Shown piece after piece: positions 8,653-16,884 of a stretch of 42,095 nt of DNA. The first letter of the stretch is position 1. The number at the start of each line of letters is the position of its first letter. The stretch comes from Desulfosporosinus sp. BRH_c37 (GTDB lineage Bacteria; Bacillota; Desulfitobacteriia; Desulfitobacteriales; Desulfitobacteriaceae): contig LOEW01000143.1 in NCBI GenBank assembly GCA_001516045.1, positions 1 through 42,095 of the forward strand, written 5' to 3'. The notes beneath the pieces were generated by a model. It made no database searches, was not told where the DNA came from, and saw nothing but the letters and a program-made list of their open reading frames with translations. The position numbers were made by a program, and so were the translations under genes.

Positions 8653-8841
8653 GCTGTCCCAAGGGTGGCAAGAATTATTGCTCTTGCTGACAGTTATGAC
8701 GCAATGACCAGTGAACGACCATACAGGAAGGCTTTGAGTGAAGAGGTAGCCCTTACAGAAATTCGAAAAAACGCTGGTACCCAGTTTGATCCCGAAATCG
8801 CAAGGATATTTATTGAAAAGGTATTAGCTAAAGCTTGGTAG
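8653..8841 (+). pseudogene. Second HD-GYP remnant (last ~60 residues)
   Basis: The frame reads VPRVARIIALADSYDAMTSE, then RPYRKALSEE and TQFDPEIARIFIEK before the stop at 8839-8841. This is the extreme C-terminus of an HD-GYP protein with no start codon or catalytic half. It is close in sequence to the remnant at 5925-6175, so both derive from one paralogue. It ends 185 nt before the siroheme reductase-domain gene. Confidence 0.8.
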
Positions 8842-9025
8842 CAGTAAGTGTGAGGAAATTTTTCACAGGTTCTTTTTTTAAAGGCTGGTTAGAGGTTAGG
8901 GCGGTTTAGGATGGATTTATAAGAATAATTGTTTTATTATAATTTAAAGAGAAGGATTTCTTGGAATTTTATAGAAATATTAATATAGAAATTATTTTAA
9001 AAAAGTATTTGAAAGGAGAAGATTC

Positions 9026-9793
9026 ATGACCGAACTTCAACGAGATAATAATTTTCAATGGACAGGTGAAGTGGTAGAATGTGAGAGCGGAATCCATTGG
9101 GGCATCGCTGAACAAGCCAACGGGATCGTTGCAATTCTCGTGAATTCCCCTGGCGGGGTTTTGACAGGGAAACAGGTACGTGTTTTGGCTGAGATTGTAG
9201 GGGAAGAGGGCGTCATTAAGAACACCCGTCGCATGGCTACGCTACTCCTAATTCCAAAAGAAAAGGTTGGCGCAGCGTTGGAATCGCTTCACGCGGCCGG
9301 TCTTCGAGTGGCAAATTTGCATGGGAGCGTTAGGAACATCGCGGCATGCCCGGGAAAGGGTTTTTCACCAAACTCTCGTGGAGATACATTAGGACTTGCC
9401 AATGAGCTAGATGAAGCTTTTTACGGGACAATTCTTCCTTGGGATTTTAAAATTGGGATTTCTGGCTGTCCACGTAACTGTACTGGCGTTCAGTGCAATG
9501 ATCTTGGATTGATGGCAGAGCCACGTGGAAAATATTCGCTTTGGCTTGGTGGATCAGAGTCAGGGTTTAACCCGAAACATGGAAAGTTGATACGTAAAGG
9601 AATTATCAGGGAACAGATTATCCCTATTGTGAAACGAATTTTAGAAACTTATGCATCATTGGTGGAGGAACTTGGGGCTGAACTTGGCGAAGGAGCCCAA
9701 GCCCGTCTTTATCATGTCTTAGAGAAAACGGGATTTGAACAATTTGAGAAGGCAGTAGAAGAAGTAGTTCTGAGCAATACAATTGTTAAGTAG
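9026..9793 (+). CDS. Siroheme nitrite/sulfite reductase-domain protein (small, single repeat)
   Basis: This 255-residue protein matches one ferredoxin-like half plus the siroheme/[4Fe-4S] half of the nitrite/sulfite reductase family. Residues 25-100 are the ferredoxin-like half domain (GVLTGKQVRVLAEI). The cluster region is NIAACPGKG with C108 and SGCPRNCTG with C148 and C152, followed by C157. Normal family members have a second Cys six residues after the first; here that position is occupied by GFSPNS, so only three of the four standard ligands are in place. It is cytoplasmic. It lacks the ferredoxin insertion of DsrA/AsrC types. It may be a minor sulfite/nitrite reductase, or a cofactor-altered relative. 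The next gene is close and co-directional. Confidence 0.8.
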   Translation: MTELQRDNNFQWTGEVVECESGIHWGIAEQANGIVAILVNSPGGVLTGKQVRVLAEIVGEEGVIKNTRRMATLLLIPKEKVGAALESLHAAGLRVANLHGSVRNIAACPGKGFSPNSRGDTLGLANELDEAFYGTILPWDFKIGISGCPRNCTGVQCNDLGLMAEPRGKYSLWLGGSESGFNPKHGKLIRKGIIREQIIPIVKRILETYASLVEELGAELGEGAQARLYHVLEKTGFEQFEKAVEEVVLSNTIVK

Positions 9794-9837
9794 CCATTAG
9801 GAATTATCTGAATTAAACGTAAGAAAGGGGTGGGGAA

Positions 9838-10230
9838 ATGGCGGGTAAAGGGTTTAGTAAGCTTAGTGCCTATAAGGCCTTTTCAAAGATGGATAAATCC
9901 TGCGCGCAGGGGTGTGTATGTTCTGCGTTATGCCAATTGTTCATGGCGAAAGGATTTCTTAGTTTATCCGCTCAGACTGGGGAAAAATTCAATGATAAGA
10001 TTCCTGAGGATATTCTGGATATGTTTCGAAGTGTACCATTAATCCCTGAGCGGTATAAAAACATAGAGCTTTATGAAGCTTTCTCAGAGGTACAAAGTAT
10101 TTGTGATGACTGTTCGACAGATGAGCACGATTCCTATTGCACGGTAAATGTTGTACTTACCGCTTTGGGAGTCCTACTCGAGGGCAAGGATTATGTTTCG
10201 GACAAGGATAAGAAACTTATTGAGAACTAG
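9838..10230 (+). CDS. Cys-rich hypothetical protein next to the siroheme protein
   Basis: This 130-residue soluble protein has no family that I can name with confidence. It has a cysteine cluster CAQGCVCSALC at residues 22-32 and a second set in CDDCSTDEHDSYC near 90-102, a pattern that suggests a metal or iron-sulfur site. The ATG at 9838 is preferred because AAGAAAGGGG is about 8 nt upstream; an overlapping frame starting at 9830 lacks this pattern. It is 44 nt after the siroheme reductase-domain gene, so both are probably one transcript. It may be a partner or maturation factor, which is inference from position only. Confidence 0.7.
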   Translation: MAGKGFSKLSAYKAFSKMDKSCAQGCVCSALCQLFMAKGFLSLSAQTGEKFNDKIPEDILDMFRSVPLIPERYKNIELYEAFSEVQSICDDCSTDEHDSYCTVNVVLTALGVLLEGKDYVSDKDKKLIEN

Positions 10231-10293
10231 GATATTATTATAAACCTAGAGGGGCTGTCCTGATTTACTGCTTGAAAAGTTTGATGAGGAAAT

Positions 10294-10347
10294 ATTTATG
10301 CGTTGTTTGAGAAGATAGAAATTCTCAAACTAGCGCATTTTGTTTTT
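10294..10347 (+). repeat. Dispersed hairpin repeat, copy B
   Basis: Arms ATGCGTTGTTTGAGAA and TTCTCAAACTAGCGCAT enclose GATAGAAA, followed by TTTGTTTTTG. It lies 60 nt after the Cys-rich gene, in the same direction, and may end that transcript. Confidence 0.85.
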
Positions 10348-10430
10348 GAGTGGAAGAGTTGGTATAATTCCCTTTTTGGAAAGAATATGTCGTATTGATG
10401 GGGATTATTGTAGTAGAATATTGTGAATTA

Positions 10431-10466
10431 TCATGCTATTATGAAATTAAAGTCCTATTAGCATGA
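10431..10466. promoter_or_regulatory. Possible operator: 8-bp inverted repeat
   Basis: TCATGCTA at 10431-10438 is repeated inverted as TAGCATGA at 10459-10466, 115 nt before the molybdopterin oxidoreductase gene. The 20-nt spacer suits a dimeric regulator. It does not match the operator next to the aldehyde dehydrogenase gene. Confidence 0.4.
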
Positions 10467-10581
10467 ATAAATAGAAACTTTAGTCACGTGTGAGCTCTAT
10501 TACTTTTTGGCAGGTAAGTAGAAGGTGGTATTCCTTAGTGAGGATAGAGTGAACACTATCAAATCAACTGGGGGGATTTAG

Positions 10582-12720
10582 ATGAGCGAAAACCTACAAG
10601 AAGTTCAGACCGTCTGTGGTGCATGTCACAATAGCTGTACTATCAAAGTGATTCTTAAAGATGGCCAGATTAACAAAATTGAAGGTGTTACTGAAGACCC
10701 AAGAACTAAAGGAACAATTTGTTCAAAAGCTTTAGGGGGCAAACAATTAGTTAATGATCCAAATCGGTTAAAGTATCCTTTGAAGAGGGTTGGTGAAAGA
10801 GGAGAAAACAAGTGGGAACGTATTAGTTGGGATCAGGCTCTAGAAGAGATTGCCACTAATTTTAATAAGGTTAAAGAAGAAAAGGGACCTAGGTCAGTTG
10901 GCTTTTTTAAAGGTCAAGGATCAGGATGGGGGTTCCCTTTTCACATGTATGAAAGATTAGCCCATGCCTTTGGAACTGAAGTAGCAATGGGAACTACAGA
11001 ATGTTTTGCACCTCGCCTTATTGGTCAGGCTTTGACTTACGGGGGTATGCCGTTATATCCAGATTATGAAAATACCAAAATGATTGTCTGCTGGGGAAGG
11101 CAGCCTGCTTTTTCCGGAGCAACACAGCTTCACAGCATCTTTGATGCAAAGGACCAGGGAGCAAAGTTGGTTGTCATCGACCCTTTACATTTTCACATAG
11201 CAACTAAAGCAGATTTATATATCCGTATAGAACCAGGTACGGATCTAGCCTTAGCCTTAGCGGTTTTATATGTAATTGTTGAAAAAGATTTATGGGATCA
11301 TGATTTTGTAAACCAATATACAAATGATCCGGGGCTGGATAAATTGCGACCGCATCTTTTTGGTGAAAATAAGGACAAGCAGGCATATACACCTGAATGG
11401 GCAGAAAAAATTACGGGCATACCTGTCAATACCATAAGACAATTTGCAGAAGAATTAGCAAAAACTAAGGGAGTATGTATCCTTGCCGGCCATGGATTGG
11501 AAGGAAGGATTAATGTTACTCAGACAGCTCGTGCCATTGCTCTAATTAGTCTCATAACCGGAAATATTGATGCACCAGGTGGAGATCTCTTCACCAATAT
11601 GTCTCCCAAACTAAACTCTGAATTTACCTTAAATAAACTAGTAAATCCAGACGAGCAATACCCACCTTTTGTTGAGTTAATGAATGTTCCTCAGTACAAT
11701 CCGCCCGGATGCACGTATCCATTACTTTACATGGTTCATGCCTGTCTGCCCACTCCTGATGTGATGGATCAAATGAATAAAGGGGAAATAAATGCGGCCA
11801 TTTTCATGGGGGGGAATCCTTTGGTGATGTTTCCCAATACGAAGGAAACTAAGAAAACTTTAGCAAAACTAGATTTTTTTGCTGTTATTGATCCCTATAT
11901 GTCTGAAACGGCTCAGGAGCTGGCAGATATTGTGCTGCCAGCGGCTTCATATCTTGAAAAGACGGAGCCAGAATATTTTAAATGGGATCGTTGGTATCCT
12001 TACTTAAGGCTGAGAAGAAAAGTTGCGACGGTTGGTGAAGCCTTGCCTGATTGGCAGATATGTGCCAAACTTGGCAGTAAATTGGGCTTTGAGGAGCATT
12101 TTCCCAGTGAAGATATTGCTTATTATACTGATTTGTTCTTAAAGCCTTCGGGAATTACTTTCGAACAACTTGATAAAGCAGATAAGTGGATACAATTTGG
12201 TGATATAGAATATAAAAAATATGAAAAGGGAGGCTTTGCCCTTCCTGGCGGCAAAGCACATGTGTATTCAGAGATATTCGAGCACGTAGGCTACGATCCA
12301 CTGCCGCTCTATACTGAAGGTGCTGAAAATCATCGTTCTACACCGGAAATTGCCAAAGAGTACCCTATGATCTGCTTTACAGGGAGACCAGGTCCTATGT
12401 ATGTTCATTGTCAGTCACGTACAATCCCATGGATAAGAGAAATGAGACCTGTGGCCACTGCTATGCTCAATCCGTTAAAAGCTACAGAACTAGGACTTAC
12501 TGAAAATGACTGGATTGAAGTAGAATCACCACGGGGTAAAATCACTATTCAAGTTAAGATAACCAATGCTATTGCACCAAACTCAATCTACATTCCTGGT
12601 GGGTGGGCAGAGGCTAACTATAATCAATTAGGTATAGCTGATAAGTTTTGTCCCATATCTAGCCAACAAAACTACACAGTATGTTTGGCAAAAATTGAAA
12701 AAGTCCAAAAGGAGGGCTAG
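10582..12720 (+). CDS. Molybdopterin oxidoreductase catalytic subunit (bis-MGD, cytoplasmic)
   Basis: This 712-residue protein is a Mo/W-bis-pyranopterin (DMSO reductase-family) oxidoreductase. The N-terminal [4Fe-4S] motif is C12-x2-C15-x3-C19 ... C47. The central part carries the pterin-binding signatures (KMIVCWGRQPAFSG, VVIDP, IEPGTDLALALA, ILAGHGLEG) and the C-terminal MopB domain spans about 590-710 (CFTGRPGPMYVHCQSRTIPW). C141 in GTTECFAPR is in the position of the metal-ligating Cys/Sec of Nap and Fdh types. There is no twin-arginine signal, so it acts in the cytoplasm. The ferredoxin subunit starts 2 nt after its stop and an FAD protein follows. No membrane subunit is present, so NAD(P)H or ferredoxin coupling is more likely than quinone. 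The substrate is unknown. Confidence 0.92.
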   Translation: MSENLQEVQTVCGACHNSCTIKVILKDGQINKIEGVTEDPRTKGTICSKALGGKQLVNDPNRLKYPLKRVGERGENKWERISWDQALEEIATNFNKVKEEKGPRSVGFFKGQGSGWGFPFHMYERLAHAFGTEVAMGTTECFAPRLIGQALTYGGMPLYPDYENTKMIVCWGRQPAFSGATQLHSIFDAKDQGAKLVVIDPLHFHIATKADLYIRIEPGTDLALALAVLYVIVEKDLWDHDFVNQYTNDPGLDKLRPHLFGENKDKQAYTPEWAEKITGIPVNTIRQFAEELAKTKGVCILAGHGLEGRINVTQTARAIALISLITGNIDAPGGDLFTNMSPKLNSEFTLNKLVNPDEQYPPFVELMNVPQYNPPGCTYPLLYMVHACLPTPDVMDQMNKGEINAAIFMGGNPLVMFPNTKETKKTLAKLDFFAVIDPYMSETAQELADIVLPAASYLEKTEPEYFKWDRWYPYLRLRRKVATVGEALPDWQICAKLGSKLGFEEHFPSEDIAYYTDLFLKPSGITFEQLDKADKWIQFGDIEYKKYEKGGFALPGGKAHVYSEIFEHVGYDPLPLYTEGAENHRSTPEIAKEYPMICFTGRPGPMYVHCQSRTIPWIREMRPVATAMLNPLKATELGLTENDWIEVESPRGKITIQVKITNAIAPNSIYIPGGWAEANYNQLGIADKFCPISSQQNYTVCLAKIEKVQKEG

Positions 12721-12722
12721 AA

Positions 12723-13259
12723 ATGAGTAAAAAAGCAATATACTTCGATATTAATCGCTGTGTAGGCTGTTATACCTGTCAGGTAGCTTGTAAACAGGAA
12801 AACGATTTGGCACCGCATAATATTGATGATGCCGTTGAACAGACGTCACCAGTATGGAGAAGAGTTATTGAAGTGGAGAAGGGCGAATATGGTACAGAAT
12901 CAATTAACTATATTTCACTATCGTGTATGCATTGTGCGGATGCACCTTGTGTCATTGCTTGCCCGATGGGTGCAATTTCCAAAAATAAAGAAGACGGCAG
13001 AGTTTTAATTGAACAAAGCAAATGTATTGGCTGTAGGATGTGTTTACAGATTTGTCCTTTTGGCATACCCCAATACGGAGAAAATGGTTTAATGGAGAAG
13101 TGTAATCTATGTCTTGATCGTTTTCAAGAAACAGGGAAAGAACCAGCCTGTGTTTCTGCTTGTCCGTCTAAAGCTCTACGATATGGAGAAGTCTCAGAGT
13201 TAAGCAGAAATGAACAGCAGAAAGCTGCTGCTAAACTGGTACTAGAAACTGCTATTTGA
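12723..13259 (+). CDS. Four-cluster ferredoxin-type subunit of the molybdopterin enzyme
   Basis: This 178-residue protein belongs to the DmsB/HycB/NrfC electron-transfer group. It has four Cys motifs for [4Fe-4S] clusters: CVGCYTCQVAC at residues 13-23, CMHCADAPCVIACP, CIGCRMCLQICP and CNLCLDRF with the distal CVSACP. It should carry electrons between the molybdopterin subunit and the FAD protein encoded next. It starts 2 nt after the previous stop. There is no signal sequence. All cluster cysteines seem present, so it is likely functional. Confidence 0.93.
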   Translation: MSKKAIYFDINRCVGCYTCQVACKQENDLAPHNIDDAVEQTSPVWRRVIEVEKGEYGTESINYISLSCMHCADAPCVIACPMGAISKNKEDGRVLIEQSKCIGCRMCLQICPFGIPQYGENGLMEKCNLCLDRFQETGKEPACVSACPSKALRYGEVSELSRNEQQKAAAKLVLETAI

Positions 13260-13324
13260 TTCAATCGAATTTTACGCTTATTAAATCTATTTAGACTGTT
13301 AACAAAAAAGGTGGTGAAAGATAT

Positions 13325-14587
13325 TTGTCTATTGAAAGGACAATGTGTATAATCGGTAACGGATGTGCAGCAATTGAAGCAATCAAGGCTTTGCGAGAAA
13401 ATGATTACGCGGGCCAAATACATTTAATGACAAACAGTATTTGGCCCTCTTATAATCCAATGCTGACAACCTATTATGTTGCAGGTAAAATCGATTTTGA
13501 AAACCTTTTTCCGCTTGGCAACAATATGGATTTTTATCAGCAATATGATGTTGAATTACACTTAGGTTCGCCAGTTGTAGAATTAGATGCTGAAAACAAG
13601 ATTATTAGAAATGAAGCTGGATATAAGTTGGAATATGACAAATGTCTGGTGGCTACAGGTTCAAGCCCGTTCCTTCCAAGTATCGAGGGTATAACTAACA
13701 ATCGAGTATATACTCTGAGAACAGTAGAGGATGCTCAGTGTTTACGTAAAGCTTTGCAAGATTCACCCAAAAAGGCTCTGGTTGTTGGAGCTTCAATGAT
13801 CGGAATTAAAGTTGTTGAATTACTTTATAATGCCGGGTTAGAGGTGTGTCTGGCAGATCAGGCAACTCATCTATTTCCTTTAGCGGCGCATCCTGAATGT
13901 GCGAAGATAATCGAAAATCGGCTCGTAGAAAAGTGTATTAAACTAAGATTCGGGGCAGCTCTTCAAGGAATTGAGGAAAGCTCCCAGGGATTATGCGCCC
14001 ATTTTTCCGAAAGTGACGATCCTGAAGAAGCGGATCTAATTGTAATCTGTATAGGAGTTCGTCCGAATCTAAGTTTTATCAACATGGACCAGATAAAAGT
14101 CGATAAAGGTATACTAGTTGACGATCAGTTGAGAACCAGCAATCCAGATTTATTTGCGGCTGGGGATGTTGCCCAGGGTACAAACCTTATGACTGGGGAG
14201 AAAGAAATCATAGGACTTTTGCCTAATGCAAGATATCAAGGCCGTATAGCAGGTCGAAACATGGCTGGTCGGGAAGAGTTTTATCGAGGTAATATCCCCC
14301 ACAATATTACACATTTCATGGATATGGTATTTACAGGTTTGGGCGATCTTCGAAATGGTAGCAGGGAGGAGATACTACGAGATACTGATTCCTATATACA
14401 TATGGCTTGGAATGGTAAACATTTGGTAGGTGTAAACATGCTAGGCCCTAGTTGTGCGGGAATTGGCATTATTAAAAATGCCTTAGAAAAGAGCTTGATG
14501 ACTAATACTTATATTGACGATGATGGCTTATGTTCTAATAAACTTCAGGCAAATTTGCTGTTTAGACATTTCAGTAAGCAAAGCTGA
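13325..14587 (+). CDS. FAD/NAD(P)-dependent pyridine nucleotide-disulfide oxidoreductase family protein
   Basis: This 420-residue flavoprotein is related to rubredoxin/ferredoxin reductases and the NAD(P)H domain of NirB. It starts with TTG at 13325 (AAAGGTGGTGAAAG upstream). The FAD-binding motif is CIIGNGCAAIEAI near the N-terminus. The NAD(P)-binding Rossmann motif is LVVGASMIGIKVVELL near 156, and the second FAD motif is DLFAAGDVAQ. It lacks the redox-active CxxxxC pair of classical disulfide reductases. Position in the operon suggests it passes electrons between NAD(P)H and the ferredoxin/molybdenum subunits, giving a soluble three-subunit NAD(P)-linked enzyme. A convergent terminator follows. 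Confidence 0.88.
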   Translation: MSIERTMCIIGNGCAAIEAIKALRENDYAGQIHLMTNSIWPSYNPMLTTYYVAGKIDFENLFPLGNNMDFYQQYDVELHLGSPVVELDAENKIIRNEAGYKLEYDKCLVATGSSPFLPSIEGITNNRVYTLRTVEDAQCLRKALQDSPKKALVVGASMIGIKVVELLYNAGLEVCLADQATHLFPLAAHPECAKIIENRLVEKCIKLRFGAALQGIEESSQGLCAHFSESDDPEEADLIVICIGVRPNLSFINMDQIKVDKGILVDDQLRTSNPDLFAAGDVAQGTNLMTGEKEIIGLLPNARYQGRIAGRNMAGREEFYRGNIPHNITHFMDMVFTGLGDLRNGSREEILRDTDSYIHMAWNGKHLVGVNMLGPSCAGIGIIKNALEKSLMTNTYIDDDGLCSNKLQANLLFRHFSKQS

Positions 14588-14617
14588 ACAAGAAAACATC
14601 TGTACTAATTTTTCTTA

Positions 14618-14648
14618 GTCGTGGCATTTTCTATGTGTCACGGCTTTA
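14618..14648. terminator. Bidirectional hairpin between convergent genes
   Basis: GTCGTGGCA pairs with TGTCACGGC (allowing G-U pairs) around a TTTTCTATG loop, followed by TTTATT. It separates the FAD oxidoreductase gene and the convergent regulator gene. Confidence 0.55.
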
Positions 14649-14695
14649 TTAACGTATTTTAATGGCGATTTCAGCGTAGTCATAGCGAGAAATAG

Positions 14696-16633
14696 TTATG
14701 ACTTTATTATATCTTCTCCTACTAACTGGAGAATCTTAATTGCTAAATGCAGATTGAAACAGGCTTGAGAGTCTTTCGGATCCTGCCCAGTAATCTCTGC
14801 AATACGTTGTAATCTATAGTTTAAACCACTTGCTGACAAATTCATGGATCTAGCGGTTCCTTCAATATTACTATTGTGGTTTAAAAAATTTTGTAACGTA
14901 GGTATAAGTTGGGTTTGATATGTTTCATCGTATTTAAATAGTGGTCCAATTTGTTCGGTAGCAAAGCGATGTAAGTCTGTTGGGTTGATTGCGCTAAAAA
15001 GCAGGGAATGAGCACCAAATTGCTCAAGGGAGATTACTTTGCTCTTCTTTTTTAGGGCTTTTCCAATTTCTATGGCCTTTTGAGCGGATAGGAAGGAATG
15101 GTGAAAACCTAACAGGTCTGTGCAGCTACTCCCGATGCCTACGGATAACGCAACTTTGGGAAACAGTAGAGAGACTTGTTTTATGATATCTTCGGATAGT
15201 TGTCGGGTCACAGTTTCAGGGCTATCCGGCTTGTTTTGCTGGACAAGCATAATAATATTATCGCTTTTATTGACCACCATTCCTTTACCTAAAAGATCCA
15301 GATAGGATTGAACTGTGTTAACAAGCTCTGTTTTGAATTGTAAGATTCGTTTTTCATTTTGCCTGAAAGAGTTTGCAAGTTGAGTAAAGTTCTGAATATC
15401 TAAGATCAGCACTCGGTGAGGAAGGGTGATGTCATAATCCAGTCCGCGCGCCCGGTTAATGATATAAGTAGGGTCGGAAAAATTTCCTGATAGCAAGTCG
15501 TCAAGAAAATCACCTTTTAACCGCCTTTCGACCTCGGAAATTTTCTTTTCTTCTAATATTTGTAGTGCAAAAACACTTGCTGCATGTTCTAGGGTAATAT
15601 TTTCCATTTCTGAAAAGAGCAAGTCAGATCGAAGCAAGGATATATAACCTAGTAATTCACTGCCAACAAGAATAGGTGAAACCAAACGATAAATTGGAGT
15701 ATCTGAATATTGATCTACTATTTGAAAAGGACGTTTTTGCTCAATATAAAAAGCGGAAGCTTCTTTAAAAGAAGGGCTGGTCAACATTGCAAGATAAGGG
15801 GTTAGTAATTCTCTTGTAACAGAATGTTCTGGAAAACAGGTGGATTGTGGGACAAGACTGCGATCTTCCAGAATTACTGTACAGTTCATTACCTCTGCAA
15901 GACTAGCGGTGATATCTTCTACACCTTTACCTTTTAAAATACATTGGGTTAATCGTTCATGGATCGTGACTATACGTTCTGAATTCTGGTTCTGAGTTTT
16001 AATCCTGTGATAAGCGGCTTCTAGTTCTTCACTAATTTTATTTACTTCATAATAGGCAAGTTCAGGGATTATTTCTTCGCCCCAATCTTCAATTGTCTTA
16101 CCGATGAAAGTACAGTTCTCATCACCTTGACCAATACATTTAATCTCTTTATAAATAACCTTTTTACCTAGATAAGCAGATCCATAACCACCTGCATATC
16201 CGACCAAAAGCCAACATACCGGTTCATGATGTAAACCAAAATGCTGTACATGTTGTTCAGCCTCAAAGGAATTAATCCAATTCCCACTTAGTAACCATGT
16301 ACCCTTCTTGCGATCAATATCAATAACTTTGGGCTGCACAAAGGCGTACCCTGTTAGAGTGTGCATGGTGGGACCTGCATATATCCACTCCAACTCATTG
16401 TCCCATTGAAACTGTTCTTTGATACTCATGGCTGCTTCAAAACCACAGGACCAGCCATAGCGAATGAGAAAACCTTTGGCCCTATCCATACCCAAAGTAT
16501 CGATTAAATCTTTACGCAGCTTTCCCAGGGCAGCAACATCGAAGACTATAACACGAGAACCTTTTAAAAGAATTTTGCCTTCTTCGGGTAGGAATTGAAC
16601 AAGTTCTTCCATACGTAAATCTGAAGCACGCAT
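14696..16633 (-). CDS. XylR_N / V4R / PucR-type transcriptional regulator (aromatic-responsive)
   Basis: This 645-residue regulator has an N-terminal XylR_N-like domain (about 10-110, activator of aromatic catabolism), then a V4R domain (about 125-190, with HEPVCWLLVGYAGGYGSAY and IKCIGQGDENCTF). A short coiled segment (EELEAAYHRIKTQ), a GAF-like PucR region (about 230-360) and a GGDEF-like CdaR region follow. A PucR-type HTH closes the protein near 590-640 (IEGTARSMNLSASGLNYRLQRI). XylR_N/V4R sensors in the XylR/DmpR group bind aromatic compounds, but those proteins are sigma-54 activators; here the output is a PucR HTH. It is divergent from the aldehyde and alcohol dehydrogenase genes, which it most likely controls through the palindromes at 16760-16795. 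Confidence 0.88.
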   Translation of the reverse strand: MRASDLRMEELVQFLPEEGKILLKGSRVIVFDVAALGKLRKDLIDTLGMDRAKGFLIRYGWSCGFEAAMSIKEQFQWDNELEWIYAGPTMHTLTGYAFVQPKVIDIDRKKGTWLLSGNWINSFEAEQHVQHFGLHHEPVCWLLVGYAGGYGSAYLGKKVIYKEIKCIGQGDENCTFIGKTIEDWGEEIIPELAYYEVNKISEELEAAYHRIKTQNQNSERIVTIHERLTQCILKGKGVEDITASLAEVMNCTVILEDRSLVPQSTCFPEHSVTRELLTPYLAMLTSPSFKEASAFYIEQKRPFQIVDQYSDTPIYRLVSPILVGSELLGYISLLRSDLLFSEMENITLEHAASVFALQILEEKKISEVERRLKGDFLDDLLSGNFSDPTYIINRARGLDYDITLPHRVLILDIQNFTQLANSFRQNEKRILQFKTELVNTVQSYLDLLGKGMVVNKSDNIIMLVQQNKPDSPETVTRQLSEDIIKQVSLLFPKVALSVGIGSSCTDLLGFHHSFLSAQKAIEIGKALKKKSKVISLEQFGAHSLLFSAINPTDLHRFATEQIGPLFKYDETYQTQLIPTLQNFLNHNSNIEGTARSMNLSASGLNYRLQRIAEITGQDPKDSQACFNLHLAIKILQLVGEDIIKS

Positions 16634-16759
16634 CTGTTCACCTCTCGAGTATTTTTCGTAGCTATTTAGTCGAATTTAGATATTTTTAAGATTATTTTAA
16701 ATATTCGATAAATAGTGAAGTAAATCCTCTTTAGAATTATTATTTTTACCTGAGGAAGC

Positions 16760-16795
16760 AACGGAAATAGAAACTGATTTCCGTTAAATCAACGG
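16760..16795. promoter_or_regulatory. Operator palindrome for the aldehyde/alcohol dehydrogenase promoter
   Basis: AACGGAAAT at 16760-16768 is repeated inverted as ATTTCCGTT at 16777-16785, and the half CCGTT is again inverted to AACGG at 16791-16795. The three half-sites end just before the -35 box at 16799. This fits an activator site for the divergent PucR-type regulator. Confidence 0.65.
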
Positions 16796-16798
16796 TAG

Positions 16799-16827
16799 AT
16801 TGTTACAGATAGCTATGCTATTCTAAT
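16799..16827 (+). promoter_or_regulatory. Sigma-70 promoter of the aldehyde dehydrogenase operon
   Basis: TTGTTA at 16799-16804, a 17-nt spacer, then TCTAAT at 16822-16827, 58 nt before the start codon. It sits directly downstream of the palindromic operator. Confidence 0.6.
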
Positions 16828-16884
16828 CACAATTAATAGAAAATTAAAAAAATTTTAGAGCGAGTTTTACGAAGGAGGAAAGAA

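Larger units (their letters stand above)
10231..10581. other. Intergenic stretch upstream of the molybdoenzyme operon
   Basis: This holds hairpin repeat copy B and an inverted repeat at 10431-10466. No further gene is seen. Confidence 0.6.

Noticed and set aside
9830..10042. Alternative frame over the Cys-rich gene start
   Set aside because: The 9838 frame has the better ribosome-site spacing, longer length and a consistent Cys pattern.
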